Source: Clostridiaceae bacterium
GTDB taxonomy: Bacteria; Bacillota; Clostridia; Oscillospirales; Acutalibacteraceae
Direction: 5' to 3'
Length of the DNA: 64,000 nucleotides
Assembly: GCA_904501755.1 (NCBI GenBank)
Contig: CAJGBV010000008.1
Span: forward strand, 8,046-72,045
Below the pieces are notes generated by a model. The model was not told the origin of the DNA. It did no database searches and was given only the letters and a program-made list of their open reading frames with translations. A program made the translations under genes and the position numbers. Positions 25,283-33,184 of this stretch are shown here, one piece after another (the first letter of the stretch is position 1; each line of letters starts with the position of its first letter).

Positions 25283-25306
25283 ACAGGCGTGATTACTCAC
25301 GCCTGT
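25283..25306 (-). terminator. Strong hairpin between nrdG and dut
   Basis: Perfect 10-bp stem ACAGGCGTGA / TCACGCCTGT with a 4-base loop. The minus-strand T-tract is poor, so termination may be partial. Confidence 0.6.
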
Positions 25307-25312
25307 ATGTTT

Positions 25313-25834
25313 TTATTCATCCCACAAAACAACCTTGTTGCTTTCCCTTGTCAGATTTAAATCAATAAGCCGTTGATTCTCACTGCCTCGGAATTTAAGC
25401 ATAAGATTTTTCTTATCTTTTTCAAAGCGTCCGTCTACCAAAACATCAATGAAAGAAAGGAATTCTTCTACTATTTCGGTATTAGGATAGGCTTTTTTGT
25501 CAAGCAACTCATCATAGGTAAAGCCTGTATAACACCATATATCCTTGTGGGGAAGTTCTTTTTTTATTCTTTTAACAAGGGAAAGAAGATGAGGTTGGTT
25601 TTTCGGCTCCATAGGCTCTCCACCAAGAAGAGAAATTCCGCGAATATAATCGGGACGCATAGCCTCCAAAATCTCATTTTCGGTAGACTGAGTATACAGT
25701 CTTCCGTAGTTAAAATCCCACGTCGCCTCGTTAAAACATTCCTCGCAGTGATTTGTGCAGCCCGACACGAAAAGTGCAACTCTCACGCCGGGGCCGTTGG
25801 CAATATCACGCTTTTTAAGTTCACCGTAATACAT
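25313..25834 (-). CDS. nrdG: Anaerobic ribonucleoside-triphosphate reductase activase
   Basis: 173 residues, radical SAM enzyme. The CTNHCEEC motif (C-x3-C-x2-C) near residue 31 binds the 4Fe-4S cluster; LLGGEPM and the NGPGVRV start are typical. It makes the glycyl radical on NrdD. It follows nrdD with a single-base gap, as expected for the operon. Confidence 0.95.
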   Translation of the reverse strand: MYYGELKKRDIANGPGVRVALFVSGCTNHCEECFNEATWDFNYGRLYTQSTENEILEAMRPDYIRGISLLGGEPMEPKNQPHLLSLVKRIKKELPHKDIWCYTGFTYDELLDKKAYPNTEIVEEFLSFIDVLVDGRFEKDKKNLMLKFRGSENQRLIDLNLTRESNKVVLWDE

Positions 25835-25835
25835 A

Positions 25836-28013
25836 TTATAAGTGCAGCACTCTTTCCTTTATTTCCTGAGTTCTGCCCTGATTCCAATACTGAGTACCGA
25901 TGTAACCGCAGGTACGTCTTGCAACGTTCATCTTGGTCTGGTCGGTATTGTTACAGTTAGGACATTTCCAGATAAGCTTTCCGTCCTCATTTTCGGTAAC
26001 CTCAATTTCTCCGTCAAAACCGCAGCACTGACAGAAGTCGCTCTTGGTATTAAGCTCAGCATACATAATATTGTCGTAAATGAACTTCATAACCTCTAAA
26101 ACAGCCTCAATATTATGCTGCATATTGGGTACCTCTACATAAGAGATAGCTCCACCGGGAGAAAGAGCCTGGAACTTGGATTCTAGTTCAAGCTTTTCAA
26201 AGGCATCAATAGGCTCGGTAACGTGAACGTGATAAGAGTTTGTAATATAGCTCTTATCGGTTACATCCTTTATAATGCCGAAACGCTTCTGCAGAGATTT
26301 TGCAAACTTATAGGTTGTACTCTCAAGAGGAGTTCCGTAAAGGCTATAGTCAATATTTTCTGCAGCCTTCCACTTTGCAGTGTATTCGTTAAGCTTCTTC
26401 ATAATTGCAAGACCAAAGGCTTCGCCCTCTGCGTCGGTAAGCTTTTTGCCTGTCATTGCATATACACATTCCCAAAGACCTGCATAACCAAGAGAAAGGG
26501 TTGAATATCCGCCGTGCAGATACTTATCAATGGTTTCACCCGGCTTTAAGCGGAGAAGTGCACCATGCTGCCAGAGAATAGGAGCGGCATCGGAAAGAGT
26601 TCCTGTAAGACGCTCATGACGGCACTGAAGCGCTCTATGGCAAAGCTCCATACGTTTATCAAAAATCTGCCAGAACTCATTCATATCCTTCTGTGCAGAA
26701 AGACCAATATCAACAAGGTTAACGGTTACAACGCCCTGGTTGAAACGGCCGTAATACTTGGGATTACCATCTTCATCAATAAAGGGAGTCAGGAAGCTTC
26801 TGCAACCCATACAGGTATAGCAATTTCCGTTTCCGTTTTTATCAATTTTATTCTGAAGCATAATTTTCTCGGAAATATAGTCGGGAACCATACGCTTAGC
26901 AGTACACTTAGCGGCAAGCTCGGTTAAATACCAGAACTTACTGTCTTCACTAATATTATCCTCTTCAAGAACATAAATAAGCTTGGGGAAAGCAGGGGTA
27001 ATCCAAATACCCTTTTCATTCTTAACGCCCTGATAACGCTGTTTTAATACCTCTTCAATAATAAGAGCAAGGTCAGCCTTGGTTCTTTCGTCCTTAGCTT
27101 CATTAAGGTACATAAATACAGTAACGAAAGGAGCCTGACCGTTGGTGGTCATAAGGGTAACAACCTGATACTGAATCATCTGAACACCCTTGCGAATTTC
27201 ATCAAGAAGACGCTTTTCCGCAATAGCATCAATCTGATTGCCGTCCAGTGCAACATCAGCCTCAGCATATTCCTCTTTAACCTGGCTTCTTATCTTCTGT
27301 CTGCTTATTTCAACAAATGGAGCAAGGTGGGTAAGAGAAATACTCTGACCGCCGTACTGACAGGATGCAACCTGCGCAATAATCTGGGTAGCAATATTAC
27401 AAGCGGTAGAAAAGCTGTGTGGCTTTTCAATAAGAGTTCCGCTGATAACTGTACCGTTTTGCAGCATATCCTCAAGATTAACAAGGTCACAGTTGTGCAT
27501 ATGCTGAGCAAAATAGTCGGCATCGTGGAAGTGAATTATACCCTGGTCGTGTGCCTCAACTATATCCTTGGGCAAAAGAAGTCTTCTGGTAATATCCTTA
27601 CTAACCTCACCTGCCATATAGTCACGCTGAACAGAGTTAACGGTAGGATTCTTATTACTGTTTTCCTGTTTAACCTCTTCGTTATTACACTCAATAAGGC
27701 TTAAGATCTGCTCGTCGGTAGTATTGGACTTACGGATAAGTGCACGGGTATAACGGTAGGTTATATAGCTTCGGGCAACGGCAAAGGCTCGCTGATTCAT
27801 AATCTGGTCCTCTACCATATCCTGTATTTCTTCCACACTCAGAGCGCGGTTAACATTCATACAAGCCATCTCTACATCTTCTGCGATACGCTTGATTTGA
27901 ATGGGTGTCATTCTTTCACTACTTACAACGCTGTCGTTTGCCTTGGTAATAGCGGTCACTATTTTTGCTGCATCAAAATCTACTTCTCGACCGCTTCTCT
28001 TTATGATTTTCAC
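25836..28013 (-). CDS. nrdD: Anaerobic ribonucleoside-triphosphate reductase
   Basis: 725 residues, full length. An N-terminal ATP-cone (about 1-95, allosteric) precedes the ten-strand barrel. Near the C-terminus a zinc site is formed by CQCC and CPNC, and the glycyl-radical site is RTCGYIG (Gly at about 703). It reduces NTPs to dNTPs under anoxia, which fits an obligate anaerobe. A NrdR-type box sits about 50 bases upstream, so NrdR repression is likely. Confidence 0.97.
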   Translation of the reverse strand: MKIIKRSGREVDFDAAKIVTAITKANDSVVSSERMTPIQIKRIAEDVEMACMNVNRALSVEEIQDMVEDQIMNQRAFAVARSYITYRYTRALIRKSNTTDEQILSLIECNNEEVKQENSNKNPTVNSVQRDYMAGEVSKDITRRLLLPKDIVEAHDQGIIHFHDADYFAQHMHNCDLVNLEDMLQNGTVISGTLIEKPHSFSTACNIATQIIAQVASCQYGGQSISLTHLAPFVEISRQKIRSQVKEEYAEADVALDGNQIDAIAEKRLLDEIRKGVQMIQYQVVTLMTTNGQAPFVTVFMYLNEAKDERTKADLALIIEEVLKQRYQGVKNEKGIWITPAFPKLIYVLEEDNISEDSKFWYLTELAAKCTAKRMVPDYISEKIMLQNKIDKNGNGNCYTCMGCRSFLTPFIDEDGNPKYYGRFNQGVVTVNLVDIGLSAQKDMNEFWQIFDKRMELCHRALQCRHERLTGTLSDAAPILWQHGALLRLKPGETIDKYLHGGYSTLSLGYAGLWECVYAMTGKKLTDAEGEAFGLAIMKKLNEYTAKWKAAENIDYSLYGTPLESTTYKFAKSLQKRFGIIKDVTDKSYITNSYHVHVTEPIDAFEKLELESKFQALSPGGAISYVEVPNMQHNIEAVLEVMKFIYDNIMYAELNTKSDFCQCCGFDGEIEVTENEDGKLIWKCPNCNNTDQTKMNVARRTCGYIGTQYWNQGRTQEIKERVLHL

Positions 28014-28058
28014 TGTGTTTTTCCTCCCCTTTTTGATAATTTTTCTCGATTTTTCAAA

Positions 28059-28074
28059 CCACTATATATTGTGT
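28059..28074. promoter_or_regulatory. NrdR box upstream of nrdD
   Basis: CCACTATATATTGTGT, a near match to the palindromic NrdR consensus acaCwAtATaTwGtgt. NrdR boxes usually come in pairs about three helical turns apart; I see no convincing second copy. Confidence 0.7.
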
Positions 28075-28078
28075 ATAA

Positions 28079-28110
28079 AAAAACGGATATACTCAATAAA
28101 TTCCGTTTTT
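28079..28110 (-). terminator. Terminator-like hairpin in the nrdD leader
   Basis: On the minus strand AAAACGGA and TCCGTTTT flank a 14-base loop and are followed by T residues. It lies between the predicted -10 box and the NrdR box, so it could attenuate nrdD, or simply end transcription from upstream. Confidence 0.45.
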
Positions 28111-28121
28111 GGAGCCTTTTC

Positions 28122-28149
28122 ATTATAACACATAATTTTATAATTGCAA
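28122..28149 (-). promoter_or_regulatory. Possible nrdD promoter
   Basis: On the minus strand TTGCAA (28144-28149), 16-base spacer, TATAAT (28122-28127). Confidence 0.5.
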
Positions 28150-28326
28150 GAGGGAAATATAAACTGTTACCCTTTTTGCCGTTTTGCACAAAGAAGCTCG
28201 ACAAAATTCGTCTTTTTGTATATAGATGAATTTTAGGTTTTTGTGTAAAGAAAAAGTTATTAGAAAAGACATAAGGCTCTTCACCAACAGCGGTGCAGTA
28301 GTTATTTTAAATAAATATAAGGGCAG

Positions 28327-28388
28327 TAAAAAAGCCCCCTTGGTAAAGGGGGCTGACGAACGTGAAGCGGTTGACTGGGGGATTTTTT
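28327..28388. repeat. Small MITE-like palindromic element
   Basis: In the 410-base gap between nrdD and the next gene. AAAAAAGCCCCCT at one end and CTGGGGGATTTTTT at the other form imperfect terminal inverted repeats; an AGCCCCCTT / AAGGGGGCT hairpin lies at 28333-28354. The rest of the gap holds nothing else I can name; an 81-codon plus-strand frame across it looks spurious. Confidence 0.6.
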
Positions 28389-28422
28389 ATTTTATCTTGC
28401 ACCGTAACAAGCCCGCGGGCTG

Positions 28423-28728
28423 TCATTTAGAGTACAACTCCTTATTCTTTCCATTATTTTCTCGTCCGTAATTCTTTTTTAAATCTTCTATTCTTTCACT
28501 GTTTTCTTCTATAAACCTTTCGCGGTCTTCTGCTGACGAACGGAACATGTCATAACCGCAAACAACACATCTGCCATCATACGGCTTTTCCTGAAGTGCA
28601 CTACACACCCTGCAATACATTCTGTCAAACTCTCTCCTATCAGGGTCATTAAAACTTTTTACATTAACGTATCTTCCGTCTATTTCATATACACCGTTTC
28701 TGTCAGGCAAGCAAACAAATACATACAT
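28423..28728 (-). CDS. Hypothetical protein with zinc-ribbon-like cysteines
   Basis: 101 residues. Two Cys pairs, YCRVCSA and RCVVCGYD, spaced about 15 residues apart, suggest a small zinc ribbon in the middle; the N-terminus is beta-like and the C-terminus a charged helix. Ribosome site AAAGGGG lies rather far (about 12 bases) upstream. I do not recognise the family. A terminator of a small-RNA candidate lies just upstream. Confidence 0.55.
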   Translation of the reverse strand: MYVFVCLPDRNGVYEIDGRYVNVKSFNDPDRREFDRMYCRVCSALQEKPYDGRCVVCGYDMFRSSAEDRERFIEENSERIEDLKKNYGRENNGKNKELYSK

Positions 28729-28751
28729 TTACTTTTTTACCCCTTTGTAAT

Positions 28752-28881
28752 AAAAAATGCGTGGCAGAGCCACGCACGAAAAACGCAGCTCTAATTGTTG
28801 CGACACAATATCTCCACACGGATTAAGAGCATACATTTTTACTAAAAGTATACCCATGTAGAGATATGAAATTGTGTCGCA
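28752..28881 (-). ncRNA. Candidate ~130-nt small RNA with long hairpin and terminator
   Basis: An extended -10 promoter lies at 28888-28916 on the minus strand. The predicted transcript begins with GCGACACAAT...ATATCTC..ACA and later carries the inverted copies (TGT, GAGATA, ATTGTGTCGC), giving a long interrupted hairpin of about 80 bases with an inner TATAC/GTATG stem. It ends in an 8-bp terminator stem (28759-28777, TGCGTGGC / GCCACGCA) followed by six T residues. No ORF is present. I do not recognise it as 6S, SRP, tmRNA or RNase P RNA. Confidence 0.6.
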
Positions 28882-28887
28882 CATTTA

Positions 28888-28916
28888 GTATATCACACAA
28901 TAAAGCAGAATACAAG
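28888..28916 (-). promoter_or_regulatory. Promoter of the small-RNA candidate
   Basis: On the minus strand TTGTAT (28911-28916), 17-base spacer, TG-A-TATACT (28888-28893, extended -10). Confidence 0.65.
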
Positions 28917-28960
28917 AACGAAAACACAGTGTACAAACAAAATATATTGTCACAATGTAG

Positions 28961-29026
28961 GGCGGTGCCTTGGTGCCGCCGAAAAAATTCATACAAGGCA
29001 AAACGGCGGAAGCAAGCCCCCGCCCT
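28961..29026. repeat. Pair of REP-like hairpins in opposite orientation
   Basis: GGCGGTGCCTTGGTGCCGCC (28961-28980), preceded by GTAG, and a second hairpin with GGCGG...CCGCC arms (29005-29024) followed by CTAC. The GTAGGG/CCCTAC ends face outward, as in a BIME. The same sequence classes recur near 48.3 and 50.5 kb. Confidence 0.8.
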
Positions 29027-29033
29027 ACTACTT

Positions 29034-29060
29034 AGTTCCTAGTCCCTAAATCCTAGTCCC
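29034..29060. repeat. Short heptamer array
   Basis: Read on the minus strand: GGGGAC, TAGGATT, TAGGGAC, TAGGAA. Same unit family as at 18385 and 34047; it directly precedes the rarA promoter. Confidence 0.85.
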
Positions 29061-29063
29061 CAC

Positions 29064-29092
29064 TTGCCATTCACATATTTTTATGATATACT
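29064..29092 (+). promoter_or_regulatory. Promoter of rarA
   Basis: TTGCCA (29064-29069), 17-base spacer, TG-A-TATACT (29087-29092). Confidence 0.7.
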
Positions 29093-29122
29093 TATTAAAA
29101 CGTATAAAAAGGGGGTAATGAT

Positions 29123-30388
29123 ATGGCTTCACCGCTTGCAGACAGTCTGCGTCCTACAAATATAGACGAGGTTGCAGGACAACACCATTTACTTGACAGT
29201 GGTAAGGTGCTTCGCCGTATTATTGAATCGGGAGATATACCCAACCTTATTTTTTACGGCCCGTCAGGTGTGGGAAAAACCACCGTTGCCAATATTATTG
29301 CCGACAAGGCGGGCAAAAAGCTTTATCATCTTAATGCCACCGTTTGCTCAACACAGGATATAAAGGATATAATTTCCTCTCTTGACAGCCTTGAGTGTTC
29401 GGGCGGTGTGCTTTTGTACCTTGACGAGATTCAGTATTTTAACAAAAAGCAACAGCAGATACTTCTGTCCTACATCGAAAACGGAGATATTACTCTTATT
29501 GCCTCCACCACCGAAAACCCGTTTTTCTATGTTTACAACGCTATTTTGTCACGCTCTACGGTTTTTGAATTTAAAACCCTTGATAAAAATGATATTGGCA
29601 CTCTCTTAGACAGAGGACTTTCTCTTGTGAGCAAAGATGAGGACAAAAAATATTCCTTTGAAAATGGTGTAAGGGATAAAATTGCCGTTAGTGCCGGTGG
29701 CGACGTAAGACGGGCTCTTAATATGCTGGAGCTTTGTCTACTTAGTGTACGCTGTGATGACAATAGTATTATCACTGACGAAATAGCCGAACAGATTTTA
29801 GAAAACAACTCGGTAAGATACGACCGCGAGGGCGATGAGCATTATGACCTTTTATCCGCTTATCAAAAGTCTATGAGAGGAAGTGACCCCGACGCCGCGG
29901 TTTACTATCTTGCCAGAATACTTGCGGCGGGTGATTTACCAAGTGCCTGCAGACGACTTATGGTCTGTGCCTGTGAGGACGTGGGTCTTGCCCATCCACA
30001 GATAATCCCCATTGTAAAGGCGGCTATTGATGCGGCTATGTATGTAGGACTTCCGGAAGCGAGAATTCCTCTTGCCGATGCAGTAATCCTTGTTGCCACC
30101 TCACCAAAATCAAACTCAGGAGAAATGGCTATTGATGCGGCTATGTATGATGTGGAGCATGGTATTGGGGGCGATATTCCCCGCGCTTTACAGAATAAGC
30201 ATTTTGACGGCGAGGATGCACTTGTTAAGGGTCAGCATTACCTTTATCCCCATAATTATAAAAATCATTGGGTGAAACAGCAGTATCTTCCCGATAATAT
30301 AAAGAACAAAAAATATTATACCTTTGGAGATAACAAGAACGAACAAAAATTTAAAGAATATAACGAAAAAATAAAAAATAACGAATAA
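29123..30388 (+). CDS. rarA: Replication-associated recombination protein A (RarA/MgsA)
   Basis: 421 residues, AAA+ clamp-loader relative. Walker A GPSGVGKTT near residue 45, Walker B LLYLDEIQYF near 97, sensor 1 STTENP, and arginine finger region in LSRS; then the RarA C-terminal tetramerisation domain (CEDVGLAHPQ, GLPEARIPLADAVI, HNYKNHWVKQQYLP). Acts at stalled forks. The ribosome site is AAGGGGG. A terminator lies immediately after and runs into the next gene's start. Confidence 0.95.
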   Translation: MASPLADSLRPTNIDEVAGQHHLLDSGKVLRRIIESGDIPNLIFYGPSGVGKTTVANIIADKAGKKLYHLNATVCSTQDIKDIISSLDSLECSGGVLLYLDEIQYFNKKQQQILLSYIENGDITLIASTTENPFFYVYNAILSRSTVFEFKTLDKNDIGTLLDRGLSLVSKDEDKKYSFENGVRDKIAVSAGGDVRRALNMLELCLLSVRCDDNSIITDEIAEQILENNSVRYDREGDEHYDLLSAYQKSMRGSDPDAAVYYLARILAAGDLPSACRRLMVCACEDVGLAHPQIIPIVKAAIDAAMYVGLPEARIPLADAVILVATSPKSNSGEMAIDAAMYDVEHGIGGDIPRALQNKHFDGEDALVKGQHYLYPHNYKNHWVKQQYLPDNIKNKKYYTFGDNKNEQKFKEYNEKIKNNE

Positions 30389-30391
30389 ATT

Positions 30392-30426
30392 AAAATCACC
30401 GTCAAAAACTAATGACGGTGATTTTT
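30392..30426 (+). terminator. rarA terminator overlapping the spoVAE ribosome site
   Basis: A stem of about 13 bp (AAAATCACCGTCA paired with TGACGGTGATTTT) plus a T-run. The only ribosome site for spoVAE (GGTGA at about 30417) is within the right arm, and the ATG at 30429 follows the T-run. Confidence 0.85.
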
Positions 30427-30428
30427 TT

Positions 30429-30791
30429 ATGTTTACAAGAATTTTATTAGCATTTATTGTAGGCGGTGCCTTTTGTGTAATAGGTCAGCTTCTGATTTCT
30501 TTTACAAAGCTTACCCCTGCCCGAATACTCACAGGCTATGTGGTATCGGGTGTGTTTCTCACCGCTATAGGTGTTTATAAACCTATTGTGGATTTTGCAG
30601 GCTGCGGCGCTACCACTCCTCTTACGGGCTTTGGTTATCTTCTTGCCACAGGAGTGAAAAAGGCGGTAGAGGAAAAAGGCATTATGGGTGTGCTGACAGG
30701 CGGACTTACCGCTACAGCAGGGGGAATAACTGCCGCTATCCTTTTCGGACTTTTAATGAGCCTTATTTTCAGGTCAGGAGATAAAAGCTAA
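30429..30791 (+). CDS. spoVAE: Stage V sporulation protein AE
   Basis: 120 residues, three to four hydrophobic spans, with the SpoVAC/SpoVAE family signature: VIGQLLISFTKLTPARIL, CGATTPLTGFGYLLATGVKKAVEEKG, GLTATAGGITAAILFG. SpoVA proteins move dipicolinic acid into the forespore. It stands alone rather than in a full spoVA operon. Its ribosome site lies in the preceding terminator hairpin and its last four bases overlap the rsmA stop on the other strand. It supports a spore-forming host. Confidence 0.93.
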   Translation: MFTRILLAFIVGGAFCVIGQLLISFTKLTPARILTGYVVSGVFLTAIGVYKPIVDFAGCGATTPLTGFGYLLATGVKKAVEEKGIMGVLTGGLTATAGGITAAILFGLLMSLIFRSGDKS

Positions 30792-31636
30792 CACAGAGCA
30801 TCACTTAAATTTGCAAGCTGCTCAAAGGTAAGCGCTTCTGACCGTACCGTCGACTCTATTCCAAGAGTATTTAGAGCCTCATAAATTTTGCCCTTTTCTA
30901 TACCAAGCGTATTAGCAACGGTATTGACGAGGGTTTTTCTTCTTTGGGCAAAACAAGCCTTTACAAAGCGGAAGAAAAATTCTTCATCCTTTACCTTAAC
31001 CCTCGGCTCTTTTAATACATCTAATTTTATAACCGCAGAATCTACATTTGGCGGTGGCATAAAAGAGGTTCTGTCCACGCCGAAAAGTATTTCTGCCTGA
31101 GCATAATAGGCAACGGCAACCGTAACGGCCCCTGCATCACGGGAGCCAACATCTGCACAAAGACGCTGGGCCGCTTCCTTTTGCACCATAACCGTAATGC
31201 TGTCTATAGGCAGCTTACTTTCAAGTAATTTCATTACTAAGGGAGAGGTTATATAATAGGGCAGATTTGCACATACAACCACTCTGTCACAGTCAGAAAA
31301 TTTTTCCTTTATAAGTGCAGACAGGTCAAGCTTTAAGGCATCCCCAAATACCACCTGAGCATTATCAAAATCTGCTAATGTGGTACTAAGCACAGGCCTC
31401 AAACGCTCATCCAGCTCAATAGCTACAACCTTTTTGGCAACCTTTGCACACTCTACTGTAAGTACCCCTATTCCGGGTCCGATTTCCAGAACACCTGTGT
31501 TTTCGTCAGCACAGCTTTCTGCCATAGCCGGACAAACCTCAGAGTCTATAAGGAAATTTTGACCAAGCGATTTTTTAAAGGAAAATCCCAAGGGCTTAAG
31601 TAGTTTTTCAACAGTTTTAATATCAGCAAGATTCAT
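30788..31636 (-). CDS. rsmA: 16S rRNA dimethyladenosine transferase
   Basis: 282 residues. SAM-binding motif VLEIGPGIGVLT, substrate-base motif ANLPYYITSP, and the C-terminal RRKTLVNTVANTLG segment identify RsmA/KsgA, which dimethylates two adjacent adenines near the 3' end of 16S rRNA. N-terminal KKSLGQNFLID is the classic start. Also called ksgA; loss gives kasugamycin resistance. Confidence 0.96.
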   Translation of the reverse strand: MNLADIKTVEKLLKPLGFSFKKSLGQNFLIDSEVCPAMAESCADENTGVLEIGPGIGVLTVECAKVAKKVVAIELDERLRPVLSTTLADFDNAQVVFGDALKLDLSALIKEKFSDCDRVVVCANLPYYITSPLVMKLLESKLPIDSITVMVQKEAAQRLCADVGSRDAGAVTVAVAYYAQAEILFGVDRTSFMPPPNVDSAVIKLDVLKEPRVKVKDEEFFFRFVKACFAQRRKTLVNTVANTLGIEKGKIYEALNTLGIESTVRSEALTFEQLANLSDALC

Positions 31637-31685
31637 ATTATCACCACTGTATATAATATTTTTTCTGTTATTTCAATAATAGTTA

Positions 31686-32492
31686 CTAATTAAAAAAGTA
31701 GGAATATTTATCCATCTGCGTTAAAATAACTTTTCTCGCACGATAAAGTGTTTTTTCGTCATAAAAACCCTCTAAATCCTCAAACAGCTCATACACATCG
31801 GCTTTTTTTAGATTAATTTTCAAGCACGCCCCGTATAACCGCTCTGCTGCATCAAGCTGTTCATCAAAATCGGTAGAAAAGGGCTTCGCCTTAACCTTCC
31901 TAATGTTTTCGTAAATATCCCTGTCAAATGGATAATCATTTATATCTGAAAGCAGAGCCAATCCATTATCAAATACAGGGCAAAGCTGAAAATTACCGTT
32001 TTCTCTTAAAAAAGCTATATTATTAGTATGTCTGTCTTCGTTAAGGAAAAGAGCATCCAGTGACAAAAGTATTGAGAAATAACTGCCAACCTCTTCAATC
32101 CCCGTAACCTGTTTTGCAAAGTCAACAGTATATATTATTTTTTCCCGCACACCTTCCTGTTTGGCTATTGCCTCTGCCATACCTATACCAAAATAAGCGC
32201 GGTGAAGCCGTTCAAGTGTTATTATTTCCTGATTTTTACCTTTGAAATTTTCACTTACACAGCCCCTGTATATTTCATCATTATAATCTATCATAACAGG
32301 TTTATATTTAACAAAGCTGTCTATATTAGATTTTTCTAAAATACGGGAAATTACAACCTCGCTCAGCGCTTCGTATCCCATGTGGTCGGCTTTATACCAC
32401 CTTCCGTCTGATATCCATTTTGGCTGATTTCCCTTTGAAGTGTAATTTTCAGTAACAATTTTCTTTGCAGTATTCAAAATCACTGAATTCAT
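31686..32492 (-). CDS. HipA-like protein kinase (compact form)
   Basis: 268 residues from the ATG at 32492, which overlaps the upstream stop as ATGA and has AGGTGGG before it; the longer frame overlaps the partner by 43 bases. Kinase marks: ATP-lysine region GRWYKADHMGYEALSE, catalytic loop LNEDRHTNN, and metal-binding FDNG (DFG-like). This resembles the C-terminal kinase lobe of HipA, but the N-terminal HipA subdomain is missing and the protein is far shorter than HipA (about 440). It is translationally coupled to an HTH protein. Confidence 0.75.
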   Translation of the reverse strand: MNSVILNTAKKIVTENYTSKGNQPKWISDGRWYKADHMGYEALSEVVISRILEKSNIDSFVKYKPVMIDYNDEIYRGCVSENFKGKNQEIITLERLHRAYFGIGMAEAIAKQEGVREKIIYTVDFAKQVTGIEEVGSYFSILLSLDALFLNEDRHTNNIAFLRENGNFQLCPVFDNGLALLSDINDYPFDRDIYENIRKVKAKPFSTDFDEQLDAAERLYGACLKINLKKADVYELFEDLEGFYDEKTLYRARKVILTQMDKYSYFFN

Positions 32493-33076
32493 ATACCCAC
32501 CTGCCTTGGATAATATTTGATTTTTATCCACATATCATCATCCGATATTCTTCCCTGAGTTTTTTCAATAATTTGCAAGGTGTCGTAAGAGCTTATTCCA
32601 AGCTCCTTGAGAATTTGTTTTTTATTTCCCCTGCTCTCGCCAAAGCAACGAAACCGCAAAAACTCTTCGAACTGTTCCCACCCGGGATTTTGCACCACTC
32701 CGAAAGCACGGTGAATTATATCGTTTGTTCTGTTTTGAATTTTAATTTTTTTGCTGATAAAATCAACATCAATATTGGTGCAGGGAAACTGACGGTACAT
32801 ATATATAAGCCTTAGAGTGAAATTGCTCTCCGGCGGTGTGTTTACATATCGGCTTATAAGCTGTCGTGTTGTTCCCAGCTCCTGCGCTATTTCGTTTATT
32901 GATATATTTTTTTCCAACATCGCTTTAATCTTTTTTTCATCATCCGCATTTAATTTCTTTTTTCGTCCTGCCCCTCGGTTATAGCTTACCTTTGCGGCTA
33001 TAGCTCTCAGCTTCTTTTCATCATCTGTTCCAAAAAGTTCTTTGCAAAGCTGTCTGTAGTCGATTGTCACTTCCAC
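32489..33076 (-). CDS. HTH protein partnered with the HipA-like kinase
   Basis: 195 residues. Residues about 35-80 form a resolvase-type HTH (GRKKKLNADDEKKIKAM; SINEIAQELGTTRQLISRYV). A second domain of about 110 residues follows (NFTLRLIYMYRQFP to the end) that I do not recognise; it may bind the kinase, as antitoxin or HipS-like parts do. The start is GTG (33076, or 33070). It has its own strong promoter. The two-gene layout, regulator first and kinase second with ATGA coupling, is that of a toxin-antitoxin operon. Confidence 0.7.
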   Translation of the reverse strand: MEVTIDYRQLCKELFGTDDEKKLRAIAAKVSYNRGAGRKKKLNADDEKKIKAMLEKNISINEIAQELGTTRQLISRYVNTPPESNFTLRLIYMYRQFPCTNIDVDFISKKIKIQNRTNDIIHRAFGVVQNPGWEQFEEFLRFRCFGESRGNKKQILKELGISSYDTLQIIEKTQGRISDDDMWIKIKYYPRQVGI

Positions 33077-33111
33077 ACCCCCATATAGAGTAATTATTTT
33101 AATTTTATTAC

Positions 33112-33140
33112 ATTATATATGATTTTTATTTTTTTGTCAA
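33112..33140 (-). promoter_or_regulatory. Promoter of the HTH/HipA-like operon
   Basis: On the minus strand a consensus TTGACA (33135-33140), 17-base spacer and TATAAT (33112-33117). Confidence 0.82.
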
Positions 33141-33148
33141 CAATAAAA

Positions 33149-33172
33149 AAGCGCCAATATAATTATTGACGC
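33149..33172 (-). terminator. parB terminator
   Basis: GCGTCAATA / TATTGGCGC stem with one mismatch and a T-run on the minus strand, directly after parB and just upstream of the next promoter. Confidence 0.8.
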
Positions 33173-33184
33173 TCTATCATTATT

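Noticed and set aside
25373..25960. 195-codon plus-strand frame over nrdG and nrdD
   Set aside because: It is the antisense shadow of two conserved genes whose motifs are intact, and it has no recognisable product.
28226..28471. 81-codon plus-strand frame downstream of nrdD
   Set aside because: It runs through a MITE-like hairpin element and the end of a minus-strand gene, and has no ribosome site or family resemblance.
28752..28881. Hairpin RNA considered as 6S RNA or SRP RNA
   Set aside because: It is shorter than clostridial 6S, lacks a clear central bubble, and does not contain the SRP tetraloop/GGAAG-type domain; left as unassigned.
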